From an uncultured Prevotella sp. (lineage in GTDB: Bacteria > Bacteroidota > Bacteroidia > Bacteroidales > Bacteroidaceae), in assembly GCA_946409435.1 (NCBI GenBank), contig CAMJWJ010000006.1:1-51403 (forward strand): a stretch of 51,403 nucleotides of DNA, given 5' to 3'. The notes under the pieces were generated by a model, which ran no database searches, was not told the origin of the DNA, and saw nothing but the letters and a program-made list of their open reading frames with translations. Of this stretch, positions 40,266 through 47,293 are shown in pieces (within the stretch, counting starts at the first letter, position 1; every line of letters starts with the position of its first letter). A program made the translations under genes and the position numbers.

Positions 40266-40308
40266 TTGGTAACAGGTTTTTGGGAAGTGGTAACATGATT
40301 GGTAACAG
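40266..40308. repeat. Direct repeats TTGGTAACAG upstream of int
   Basis: TTGGTAACAG at 40266-40275 and 40299-40308 (33 bp apart), with GTGGTAACAT between at 40287-40296. They are candidate arm-type or regulator sites. Related words ACAGGTAACG (40561) and TTGGTTACC (40692) lie further on. Confidence 0.6.
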
Positions 40309-40455
40309 AATTACGCCTTCCAAGACCATCCAAGCCGTTCCATATCATTCCAACAAATTCCAACTGAACTGCGTTGTTCAACAATAAATTTTGATATTGA
40401 ACTAACTTGAAATCAAAGAGTTAGGCGTCTAAATGCCTGACTTTCAATGAAAAGT

Positions 40456-40475
40456 GGCAGGATTTATGTCCTGCC
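40456..40475 (-). terminator. Hairpin terminator of the 59-residue ORF unit
   Basis: GGCAGGA-TTTATG-TCCTGCC, 7-bp perfect stem; on the minus strand it is followed by ACTTTTC. It overlaps the stop codon of the minus-strand ORF. Confidence 0.6.
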
Positions 40476-40643
40476 AACTTTCCGATACTTAGTACACCCG
40501 CAGGGGCTTTGACCTACGCTGGTTATCAGCGTTTTACAATCAAATGTGTTACTGCTTGGAACAGGTAACGCATTTCCCTTTTTTGGGGGTGTTATAACTA
40601 ATTTTCGACGAATCGATTCTCTAATCGAATTGCCCTTAACCAT
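40464..40643 (-). CDS. Probable 59-residue basic, Cys-containing protein
   Basis: Minus-strand ORF with ATG 40643 and TAA 40464-40466: MVKGNSIRESIRRKLVITPP, later KTLITSVGQSPCGCTKYRKV. It has a complete transcription unit: a -7 box TACCTTTG 31 bases upstream and a hairpin at its end. The C-terminal coding part contains the inverted repeat ACGCT-GGTTATC-AGCGT (plus-strand 40515-40531) and a stretch resembling a decayed tRNA T-arm, so the DNA may also serve as an attachment site. I do not know the family. It could be spurious, but promoter, ORF and terminator agree. Confidence 0.4.
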   Translation of the reverse strand: MVKGNSIRESIRRKLVITPPKKGNALPVPSSNTFDCKTLITSVGQSPCGCTKYRKVGRT

Positions 40644-40673
40644 GTTAGTAGGTTAGTTAGGCATTTGCGAGTA

Positions 40674-40681
40674 CAAAGGTA
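40674..40681 (-). promoter_or_regulatory. -7 box for the 59-residue ORF
   Basis: TACCTTTG followed by TACT on the minus strand, within the palindrome GTACAAAGGTAC. The remaining part of 40181-40956 is AT-rich and contains no other ORF that I trust. Confidence 0.55.
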
Positions 40682-40889
40682 CACATTTTTTTGGTTACCA
40701 ACAAATTTTGAACCCTTTTTTTTGAAAAAAGAACATTTTCGTAATTTAGATGGTTTGTTGGTGAGTTTATAAGTGATATTTGGTTAATATGTGTTTCTAA
40801 ATGTTACAAAACTTAGTAAGTTGAGTTAAAGAATTAGTTAGTTAGTAAATAATTTCCAACTTACTCAATTTTATTGCTTTTTTTTGTTA

Positions 40890-40897
40890 TATTTTTG
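40890..40897 (+). promoter_or_regulatory. -7 box of the early gene cluster
   Basis: TATTTTTG followed by CAGC, at the start of the rightward small-gene cluster (first ORF 40957). Confidence 0.55.
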
Positions 40898-40956
40898 CAG
40901 CATGGTTCAAATCGAGCCTATCACTTGGCCAGGTGATTATTGTAAATTTAAGAACT

Positions 40957-41067
40957 ATGCAGAATATGGAAGAAAGAAAACAAATTGCAACTTTAGGGGA
41001 AGTAATGTTTCCTCCATCCTTATCTATTTCTATGTTTAACCCTATTAATATTATTAATAATGTATAA
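40957..41067 (+). CDS. Possible 36-residue leader or micro-protein
   Basis: ATG 40957 to TAA 41065-41067, reading MQNMEERKQIATLGEVMFPP and ending in INIINNV. It overlaps the next gene's start by eight bases in another frame, the usual sign of translational coupling. A -7 box lies 60 bases upstream. No homologue comes to mind. Confidence 0.35.
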   Translation: MQNMEERKQIATLGEVMFPPSLSISMFNPINIINNV

Positions 41068-41347
41068 GGCTCAGAAGATTCTTAATAGAACCACTTGGTT
41101 TCGTTCCATCAGACCAGGTGACGTGTCGAAAGGCTTGTTCAAGGACTACCGTGCCTTGAAATCAATCTCAGTACAATTGGCAGACTATAATGCATCTATT
41201 GGCAAAAAACTGGGTGTGTACGTTCATGCCAAATACCTCTCAAAGGAACTAAGTGTTATCCTGGTCGGTGTTACGCTGGAGCAGAGGAAAAAGGAGCTGG
41301 AGGACCCCGACTACAAAGATGAATGGCGTAAACTTATAGAAGAATGA
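41060..41347 (+). CDS. Small basic phage-element protein, unknown
   Basis: A 95-residue protein (MYKAQKILNRTTWFRSIRPG) with SVQLADYNASIGKKLGVYVHAKYLSKELSVILVGVTLEQRKKELEDPDYKDEWRKLIEE. It mixes β-strands in the middle with a charged C-terminal helix. It overlaps the excisionase-like gene by four bases (ATGA), so it is probably translated with it and may work with integration or early regulation. I do not recognise the family. Confidence 0.65.
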   Translation: MYKAQKILNRTTWFRSIRPGDVSKGLFKDYRALKSISVQLADYNASIGKKLGVYVHAKYLSKELSVILVGVTLEQRKKELEDPDYKDEWRKLIEE

Positions 41348-41538
41348 AGAATGGACAAACCGCTCCAGATATGGCAAATAATGACGTTCTGACAACTGAA
41401 GATGCAGGAATGATATTCGGAGTGTCTAAGTGGGCCATGTATAAAAGAGCACAGAATGGGATGGTTCCTGCTCACTATTTGGGGAGAAGGCTCTATTTCC
41501 TCAAAAGCGAATTGATCAATTTAGTTAGTAAGTCGTAA
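41344..41538 (+). CDS. Excisionase-like helix-turn-helix protein
   Basis: A 64-residue DNA-binding protein of the HTH_17/Xis type: DVLTTEDAGMIFGVSKWAMYKRAQNGMVPAHYLGRRLYFLKSELINLV. The order helix-turn-helix, then GMVPAHYLGRRLYF wing and closing helix is diagnostic. It probably directs the integrase to excision or acts as an early regulator. Overlap with the preceding gene suggests coupling. An alternative internal start is the Met at position 10. A terminator hairpin follows. Confidence 0.82.
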   Translation: MKNGQTAPDMANNDVLTTEDAGMIFGVSKWAMYKRAQNGMVPAHYLGRRLYFLKSELINLVSKS

Positions 41539-41556
41539 ATACTGAACTGTCAAAGT

Positions 41557-41600
41557 CCCTGCTTTCGTTCTCTGTGAAGAAAGCGCAGCAGGGCATTTTT
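41557..41600 (+). terminator. Terminator after the excisionase-like gene
   Basis: CCCTGC at 41557-41562 pairs with GCAGGG at 41588-41593, with inner TTTC/GAAA pairing, then ATTTTTC. Confidence 0.7.
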
Positions 41601-41613
41601 CTCTTAAACAATT

Positions 41614-42123
41614 ATGAACAAAATAGGATCAAACTGGCCAGAAAGTTTTCATCCGCTGATTACAAGTTCATACAAGGACTTCAACGGTGGTGAAGTGCTC
41701 TGGCATACATACGCAACGAAACGGCAGTGGGAAGCCATCGGCTTTCTGCCTGACGGGAAGAAAAGCCTCGAAGGGCCGCTGGAGTGCCTGACATCGGAGA
41801 AGAACATGACGACGGCCTTGTACTGGAGTAACAAGTGCCTGCAGCCTGTCACCATCCATTCCATCTACACAATGAAACGGATGCGGCAGATAGCCAAGGA
41901 ATGCTTCGACAGCAATTTCCTCTATGTCTATCCGGCTTTCTATAACTACGAGAGAATGGATAAGGTATGCTTTCAGATGATCTTCCGCTCGGCTATCTTC
42001 ATCATGGATATTGAGCGGTTCATGACAAGAATGAATGTCGTACCTTCCTCTGTCCACTTCAGGAGCATCGAGAAGAACAAGGTCAAGATGACCTTTATCG
42101 TCAAGGACGTAAGACTGGTATAG
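41614..42123 (+). CDS. Phage-element protein of unknown function
   Basis: A 169-residue soluble protein (MNKIGSNWPESFHPLITSSY). It contains GGEVLWHTYATKRQWEAIGFLPDGKKSLEGPLECLTSEKNMTTALYWSNKCLQP and a C-terminal half with alternating strands (VHFRSIEKNKVKMTFIVKDVRLV). No catalytic or binding motif is evident. It is followed without gap by a Cys-rich micro-gene and lies upstream of the primase-helicase, so a role in replication or early takeover is possible but not shown. Confidence 0.6.
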   Translation: MNKIGSNWPESFHPLITSSYKDFNGGEVLWHTYATKRQWEAIGFLPDGKKSLEGPLECLTSEKNMTTALYWSNKCLQPVTIHSIYTMKRMRQIAKECFDSNFLYVYPAFYNYERMDKVCFQMIFRSAIFIMDIERFMTRMNVVPSSVHFRSIEKNKVKMTFIVKDVRLV

Positions 42124-42240
42124 ATGCCCCCGAAGTGTAAGGATTGCAAGCATGGACGCAACTGTATCAATGGGCGATATTGCCTGAAGCTAAGTGCTTA
42201 TGTGAATTACTTAAAAGAAATAGTATGCAATGAGAATTAA
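42124..42240 (+). CDS. 38-residue four-cysteine micro-protein
   Basis: ATG 42124 follows the preceding TAG directly. The sequence MPPKCKDCKHGRNCINGRYC has Cys at 5, 8, 14 and 20 (CxxC-x5-C-x5-C), a likely zinc site, then LKLSAYVNYLKEIVCNEN. It overlaps the next gene by 11 bases. Tight packing and the Cys spacing support a real protein; function unknown. Confidence 0.6.
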   Translation: MPPKCKDCKHGRNCINGRYCLKLSAYVNYLKEIVCNEN

Positions 42241-42424
42241 GATTCAGAAGACGGAAGATGCCATCACCTTTCAGGAGATGGTGCCTGATGAAGAGACGAG
42301 GCAGGTCCTGAAGAAGGAACTGGAAGGAGTCAACCCTGACTTCTTCGACCTCGCACAGAGATTTTTCGAGTGTTTCCCTCAGTTCAGGGAAGTAGTGTTT
42401 AATACAGAATTGACAGAACAATGA
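42230..42424 (+). CDS. Small acidic protein, unknown
   Basis: A 64-residue protein (MRIKIQKTEDAITFQEMVPD) with a helical acidic body (EETRQVLKKELEGVNPDFFDLAQRFFECFPQFREVVFNTELTEQ). It overlaps genes on both sides (11 bases before, four after), typical of a compact early phage cluster. No family recognised. Confidence 0.6.
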   Translation: MRIKIQKTEDAITFQEMVPDEETRQVLKKELEGVNPDFFDLAQRFFECFPQFREVVFNTELTEQ

Positions 42425-42663
42425 TGAAGAAAGTTATTGAAAAGGTAGTCACGAACTACGGAGTAAGGCTGGAGATAAATTTCGGCACCGTTAACAACTA
42501 CCTATATTTTAACGATGATGCAGAAATGAAAGGATTCGTGTTCATGCTCCACATGATGACGAGCATGGACGCGGCATCTGTGGAGTTGAATGTGCCTGAT
42601 GAAGAACAGCCGGAATCAGAAGAGGCACCAGCCAAGGCTGATGGACAAGCGGCAGAAGAATGA
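42421..42663 (+). CDS. Small protein with acidic tail, unknown
   Basis: An 80-residue protein (MMKKVIEKVVTNYGVRLEIN). It has a short αβ core (FGTVNNYLYFNDDAEMKGFVFMLHMMTSMDAASVELNV) and a tail of Glu, Ala and Pro (PDEEQPESEEAPAKADGQAAEE). It overlaps the preceding gene by four bases and is ended by a hairpin. The acidic tail is like that of ssDNA-binding partner proteins, but there is no OB-fold signature. Role unknown. Confidence 0.6.
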   Translation: MMKKVIEKVVTNYGVRLEINFGTVNNYLYFNDDAEMKGFVFMLHMMTSMDAASVELNVPDEEQPESEEAPAKADGQAAEE

Positions 42664-42668
42664 CAATG

Positions 42669-42689
42669 GGCAGTCTTTTAATGACTGCC
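42669..42689 (+). terminator. Hairpin after the early micro-gene cluster
   Basis: GGCAGTC-TTTTAAT-GACTGCC followed by CTCTTTG, five bases after the stop codon of the preceding gene. Confidence 0.65.
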
Positions 42690-42699
42690 TCTTTGTTAC

Positions 42700-42707
42700 T
42701 ATTTTTG
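42700..42707 (+). promoter_or_regulatory. -7 box of the primase-helicase gene
   Basis: TATTTTTG followed by CAGC, 21 bases before ATG 42729 and directly after a terminator, so the primase gene is an independent unit. Confidence 0.65.
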
Positions 42708-42728
42708 CAGCAATAAAATGCAACTGCT

Positions 42729-45700
42729 ATGATTAAAGATCCTATCATAGACAAACTCAACAGCCTGTCCATCGTTGATGTGGTGTCTGAGTATGTCACG
42801 CTGAAGAAAATCGGTGTCAACTACAAGGGCCTGTGTCCGTTCCACGATGACAAGAATCCGTCATTCGTGGTCAGTCCGGCCAAGAATATCTGCCACTGCT
42901 TCGTCTGTGGCAAAGGTGGTACTCCTATTCACTTCATCATGGAACATGAGAAGGTGGACTTCCTTGAAGCATGCCGTCTGCTGGGCAAACGGTATAACAT
43001 AGACATCGAGGAAGAGAAACGGGAACGGACTCCGCAGGAGATAGAGGAGCAGAAGAAAAAGGAGTCGATGGCGGTCATCTTCACACACGTACAGAAATAC
43101 TATGTGGAGAGGCTGCATGAGAAGACACCGGAAGCACTGGCGATGATGGACTATGCCCGCCACAGGTGGAGCAAGGAAGCCATCGAGGAACTGGGCCTGG
43201 GCTATGCACCGAAGAGCAGCCAGCAGTTCATTGACTTCATCAAGAAGACCGGACTGAGCATGGAGCTATGCAAGGAGGCTGGACTGATTGCCGTCGATAG
43301 TGAATCCGGACGGGAATATGCCTTCTTCCGTGACCGTCTGATGATTCCCGTCAGAGACCGTTGGGGCAATGTCATCAACTACACGGCCCGCACGCTCTCA
43401 GAGGACAAGGACAAGGCGAAGTATCTCAACGGCAGCGACAGTCTGATCTTCCATAAGTCGGAAGTGCTGTTTGGCCTGAATACGGCTATGAACATCGGTG
43501 CCAGGGAAGAACTGTTCTACATCGTCGAAGGTGGTCCGGACGTGATTAAAATGCAGCAGATCGGCGCATTGAACACGGTGGCACCGTTGGGGACGGCGCT
43601 GACAAAGGAGCACCTGCAGCTGCTGAAGCGCTTCCATCCTAAGCTGTGTTTCATTCCTGATGCCGACGCAGCGGGAATAGCGGCCGTGATGAAGAACGGA
43701 CGCACGGCCATGGAACAAGGCTTCCGTGTCACAGTGAAGGAGATACCGCAGACGGAGGACGGTAAAAAGCAGGACGCTGACAGCTACTTCCAGAATGTTC
43801 ACCAAGTGAGGGAACTGCAAGAGGAAGATTTCGTGCTATGGCTGGCGAACAAGCTCTTTGGTGACATCGAGAAGAAATCATCTACACAGACGGACATTTC
43901 GGATGCCGTCAAGGAGATTTGCGACGTATTGATCCTGGAACAGGATGAATACACGCAGAAAGGACTTCTCGATGCGCTGATTAAGGAGCATAACGGCCAT
44001 AAGGGGCTGTGGAAGAACGCTGTCAACGAGGCCAAGGCACGACGGGCAGAAGCAAAAGCAAAGGCCACTCAGAAGAGGTCTGGCATCGACCTGATGAAAT
44101 ACGGCTTCTACGAGCAGCACAACTGCTATTGGAGCCGCGATGACGAGGGCAACGAAAAGCAGTGGTCGAACTTCAAGATGAAACCGCTCTATCATGTGAT
44201 GGGCATCGATGACTCCAGACGGCTGTATGAGATTACCAATATCGACTGTACGACCAGGATCTTGGAACTGACTGCAGAGGAACTGGTGTCACTCGCAAAG
44301 TTCCAAGTGAAGGTTGAGAGTGTCGGCAACTTCCTGTGGAAGTCGGGAATGCCTGAATTGATAAAGCTGAAAACTTATTTGTTTGATATGACTGAGACCG
44401 CAATTAGAATACGGCAATACGGATGGCAGCATAGCGGATTCTGGGCATTCGGCAACGGCTGCATCTATGAAAATGAATGGTACCCGGCTGACAGCATGGG
44501 TATCGTACACCTCCATGAGGTAGAGAAAAAAATGGATAACTACTACCTGCAGGGGGCATCGGAGATTTACGCTGGTGATACGAGCTATTTCTCTTTTGAA
44601 CGGCAGTTCACCTTCCCCGACACACATTCCAGCATCTCCTTCCCTGATGTGGCCACACTCATGGCTGAGGTGTTCGGCGATAATGCGAAGATAGCCATCT
44701 GCTATCTGCTGGCATCACTGCACCGCGATATTATCACCTCCTATACGGTGAACTTCCCCATCCTCAATCTGTTCGGCCCCAAGGGCAGCGGTAAGACGGA
44801 ACTGGGTATTACGCTGATGCGGTTCCTGACTGTCGGCGATAAACCGCTGAATCTGCGTAATACTACCGGGCCTTCTCTCTCGCAGATGCTTTCCATGGCA
44901 GCGAACTCACTGGTTCTGCTTGACGAGTACAAGAACTCGCTGGATATGCGCATCGTCGAGATTATCAAAGGGGCATACGACGGCGTGGGACGCGCACGTA
45001 TGGACATGGACAGGGGCAAGCAGATTGAACGCACCCCAGTAGACTGTGGTGTGATTGTGTGCGGCCAGGAGATGCCGACACTGGATATCGCCATGTTCAC
45101 GCGAATGATTTACCTCCCTACGTCTATCACGGTGCATGACAGGGAGGCCAAGGATAAGTTCAACCACCTTTCTGATATACGAAAGCTGGGGCTGCAGCAC
45201 CTCACCATGCAGGTTCTTTCGCACAGGACAAAATTCTCCAGCTTGTTCTATGAAGAATATATAGATGTGTCTGATGAGGTGTGCAGCCTGATCGACGGAT
45301 ATGATGTCGAAGACCGACTCTGGCGTAACTGGGCGATTCTTCTCACTTCTTACAAGATTCTGCAGGAACCGCTCAGGCTCCCCTTTGAATACAGTGAGAT
45401 AAGGGGTATGTGCGTCGAGGGCATCAAGCGGCAAAACGGTGAGGTGACTTCCAACAATGAGCTTGGCAACCTGTGGAGCACGATGAATACGCTCTTTGAC
45501 CAGGGGAAGATTTTTGCCGACTCTGACTTCAAGGTGAAACGGGTCCGGAAGCTGAAGACGAGCATCGGACTCCGGGAGTTCAAGGAACTGCATCCTATAC
45601 TGATGCTCCGACTGTCGAACTTTGTTTCCCAATACAAGCAGCTGGCACAGCGTGAGGGTGAGAAGAAAATCATCATGGACAAGGACTCCATACGCTACTA

Positions 45701-46001
45701 TCTGACTACTTGCAACGCCTACATGGGCGAGAAGAAGTCAGAACGCTACACGGTCATGCGCGACGGTGTTCCTGTCACGTCGGTAGTTCCTGCCTTGGAT
45801 GCCCAGGGCCATTCCGTCCGTGACAAACTGAACAACCCGGTTATGAAACAGGTGCCTGTCTATAAAGACGGACGCTTCCTTTGTTTCGACTACCAGATCC
45901 TTCACGACCGCTTCGGTCTGCGCCTTGAAACATTCACGGCCATAGGTGATGATGATGGAGAGGATGATGAGCCGGAATATAAGGAAGGTGACATTTTCTG
46001 A
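42729..46001 (+). CDS. CHC2-TOPRIM DNA primase fused to a P-loop helicase-like domain
   Basis: Replication protein of 1090 residues. Residues 36-60 form the CHC2 zinc finger (C36, H39, C57, C60). The DnaG-type RNA polymerase core follows, with SGREYAFFRDRLMIPVRDRWGNVINYTAR and the TOPRIM motifs FYIVEGGPDVI near 262 and LCFIPDADAAGI near 310. A charged linker (380-460) leads to a second half with Walker A FGPKGSGKTELG near 682 and Walker B SLVLLDEYKN near 727, followed by CGVIVCGQEMPTL (sensor-like) and an unassigned C-terminus of about 280 residues. Primase and helicase on one chain is usual for phages and plasmids that start their own replication. It has its own promoter and a terminator. 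Confidence 0.9.
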   Translation: MIKDPIIDKLNSLSIVDVVSEYVTLKKIGVNYKGLCPFHDDKNPSFVVSPAKNICHCFVCGKGGTPIHFIMEHEKVDFLEACRLLGKRYNIDIEEEKRERTPQEIEEQKKKESMAVIFTHVQKYYVERLHEKTPEALAMMDYARHRWSKEAIEELGLGYAPKSSQQFIDFIKKTGLSMELCKEAGLIAVDSESGREYAFFRDRLMIPVRDRWGNVINYTARTLSEDKDKAKYLNGSDSLIFHKSEVLFGLNTAMNIGAREELFYIVEGGPDVIKMQQIGALNTVAPLGTALTKEHLQLLKRFHPKLCFIPDADAAGIAAVMKNGRTAMEQGFRVTVKEIPQTEDGKKQDADSYFQNVHQVRELQEEDFVLWLANKLFGDIEKKSSTQTDISDAVKEICDVLILEQDEYTQKGLLDALIKEHNGHKGLWKNAVNEAKARRAEAKAKATQKRSGIDLMKYGFYEQHNCYWSRDDEGNEKQWSNFKMKPLYHVMGIDDSRRLYEITNIDCTTRILELTAEELVSLAKFQVKVESVGNFLWKSGMPELIKLKTYLFDMTETAIRIRQYGWQHSGFWAFGNGCIYENEWYPADSMGIVHLHEVEKKMDNYYLQGASEIYAGDTSYFSFERQFTFPDTHSSISFPDVATLMAEVFGDNAKIAICYLLASLHRDIITSYTVNFPILNLFGPKGSGKTELGITLMRFLTVGDKPLNLRNTTGPSLSQMLSMAANSLVLLDEYKNSLDMRIVEIIKGAYDGVGRARMDMDRGKQIERTPVDCGVIVCGQEMPTLDIAMFTRMIYLPTSITVHDREAKDKFNHLSDIRKLGLQHLTMQVLSHRTKFSSLFYEEYIDVSDEVCSLIDGYDVEDRLWRNWAILLTSYKILQEPLRLPFEYSEIRGMCVEGIKRQNGEVTSNNELGNLWSTMNTLFDQGKIFADSDFKVKRVRKLKTSIGLREFKELHPILMLRLSNFVSQYKQLAQREGEKKIIMDKDSIRYYLTTCNAYMGEKKSERYTVMRDGVPVTSVVPALDAQGHSVRDKLNNPVMKQVPVYKDGRFLCFDYQILHDRFGLRLETFTAIGDDDGEDDEPEYKEGDIF

Positions 46002-46041
46002 AATAAACCGCAGCTTTAATCGTAGCATTATTTTCTGCCGG

Positions 46042-46075
46042 GTCCCAGACGCTGTGAAGCGTTTGGGACTCATTC
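46042..46075 (+). terminator. Terminator of the primase-helicase gene
   Basis: An 11-bp stem GTCCCAGACGC/GCGTTTGGGAC with loop TGTGAA, then TCATTCTTT. The tail is only moderately T-rich. Confidence 0.75.
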
Positions 46076-46123
46076 TTTAGGGACATCATCTTCTTCTTTC
46101 GCGCGTGCGCATGAGCAAATGTT

Positions 46124-46265
46124 TGCCCGACAATGCCCACCATTGCCCGAATTTTTACAAACGACTGATTCACAGACGTTTGGAATTTGCCCGAAATTCG
46201 TTCTGAATGCCCGAATCTCGCCCAACTTTGCCCGACTTTTGCCCGAAATAGTATGTTTTGCCCGA
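46124..46265. repeat. Seven TGCCCGA direct repeats (candidate iterons) beside AT-rich DNA
   Basis: TGCCCGA begins at 46124, 46144, 46188, 46208, 46229, 46240 and 46259, all in one orientation; the spacings are 20, 44, 20, 21, 11 and 19, close to multiples of the helical turn. Degenerate copies (TGCCCAC at 46134) lie between. From 46275 to 46330 the DNA is almost only A and T. Together with the adjacent replication gene this resembles an iteron origin. Confidence 0.65.
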
Positions 46266-46342
46266 AATATTGTTGGTAATGCCAGTATATATATTATTAT
46301 GGGCAAATAAATACGGAATATATATAATTGAATAACAGGACG

Positions 46343-46522
46343 TTACGTACTTTTGACTAACTTTGGGCAGTTTCGGACTGTCATATTGGCTTCGTGTGCG
46401 TGAATGAAACTGATGGTTTCGGCTCCCTGCAGGGCCGCTTGTGCCATGCCGCTCTGCAAGTGATAGGTAGCCGTCTGTTTGGTGGTAATCCCGTGTTTTG
46501 GTATGGCGATGCCGACAGTCAA
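46343..46522 (-). CDS. Possible 59-residue protein, TTG start
   Basis: A minus-strand frame ending at TAA 46343 reads MTVGIAIPKHGITTKQTATY from TTG 46522 and ends in NCPKLVKST. The composition (SGMAQAALQGAETISFIHAHEANMTV) looks coding-like. An internal ATG would give 34 residues. It lies downstream of the next minus-strand ORF. Weak start, no known family. Confidence 0.3.
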   Translation of the reverse strand: MTVGIAIPKHGITTKQTATYHLQSGMAQAALQGAETISFIHAHEANMTVRNCPKLVKST

Positions 46523-46576
46523 GGTAAAGACAGCGCATCACCGCGAGAACATGACACGCTGGTTATAAGTGGTGGC

Positions 46577-46774
46577 TCAGCGAGCCTTCTCAGAAAGCAC
46601 TTCCCTTGCTATGGTCTTGAAGGTTGACACTGTCATTGAAGACATGTAATCATTGGTACGTTTGGCCTCGTTGTCATCATCGTTCGGCTTCATAGGTAAT
46701 GTCGATGTGTGCTCATCGTTTTCTGGTTCAGGCACGGGGAGCATTCGCTTTCCTGCAGTGTCTGACCTCCGCAT
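46577..46774 (-). CDS. Possible 65-residue small protein
   Basis: MRRSDTAGKRMLPVPEPEND, an acidic middle (HTSTLPMKPNDDDNEAKRTNDYMSS) and a basic helical end (MTVSTFKTIAREVLSEKAR). It resembles a ribbon-helix or adaptor peptide in size, but I see no motif. Its transcript would start at the -7 box near 47048, after a leader of about 270 bases. Confidence 0.4.
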   Translation of the reverse strand: MRRSDTAGKRMLPVPEPENDEHTSTLPMKPNDDDNEAKRTNDYMSSMTVSTFKTIAREVLSEKAR

Positions 46775-47047
46775 TGGCTAATTGTGGTGACAGTTCTCAT
46801 AGTGTCTATACGCTTGGCACTTCACGGCCAACATGGATTATCCTGTATCATCGTATGCGGTAAGATTATCTATGGCGAGTCTGCTCTGTCCGTAATCTGT
46901 TGAACAGTGGAATCCACCTATCTCCTGTTGTCGGCTTGCCGGGTTCTCCGCATGATCTATACGGCTTTATCAACTCATGACGTCCTGCATAACGAATTTG
47001 ACTGTTTAACGTGATGCCCTCTTGGGCGTGTGCCAGGCTTTTCCGAT
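46775..47047 (-). other. Long noncoding leader, possibly structured RNA
   Basis: Between the minus-strand -7 box and the 65-residue ORF lie about 270 bases without a convincing ORF. Small hairpins include GCCC-AAGA-GGGC near 47020 and CGG-CAAG-CCG near 46938. I cannot match it to a known RNA family; it could be a riboregulator, a small RNA or a decayed gene. Confidence 0.35.
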
Positions 47048-47056
47048 GCAAAGTTA
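47048..47056 (-). promoter_or_regulatory. Minus-strand -7 box before the long leader
   Basis: TAACTTTGC followed by ATCG on the minus strand, an exact match to the box used by several genes in this window. Confidence 0.55.
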
Positions 47057-47234
47057 AGGCGGGCGTACCCTGCAAGTACCAGTCACTGGCTCCTTATGGC
47101 TACACAAAGTTTTCGGCAACCTTCCGCATTTTCTTCTTCACGCCAGGGCTAAAGAAAATACGGTATTCCTAAAACTTTCTGTGCCATTCCTTGCACTTTG
47201 CGTACTTCTCCCCGCTCACTTTCTGAGGCATCGT

Positions 47235-47257
47235 AAAAAGTCCTCTACACAGAGGAC
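47235..47257 (-). terminator. Minus-strand hairpin with T-run near ardA
   Basis: GTCCTCT-GTGT-AGAGGAC followed by TTTTTAC on the minus strand. It could block antisense transcription from ardA; on the plus strand it is a leader hairpin without a T-run. The surrounding 47057-47293 has no ORF. Confidence 0.5.
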
Positions 47258-47293
47258 ATCACTTAAAAGTTAAACAATTAAATTCATAAAGTT

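Noticed and set aside
40490..40535. tRNA gene or tRNA 3' half
   Set aside because: A T-arm-like and acceptor-like stretch can be drawn, but the loop is eight bases, and no anticodon or D arm precedes it.
46119..46310. 63-residue plus-strand ORF across the TGCCCGA repeats
   Set aside because: Its residues mirror the repeat words, and it lacks promoter or coding signature.
46866..47075. 69-residue minus-strand ORF
   Set aside because: It begins upstream of the -7 box at 47048, so it could not be translated from that transcript; codon use is unconvincing.
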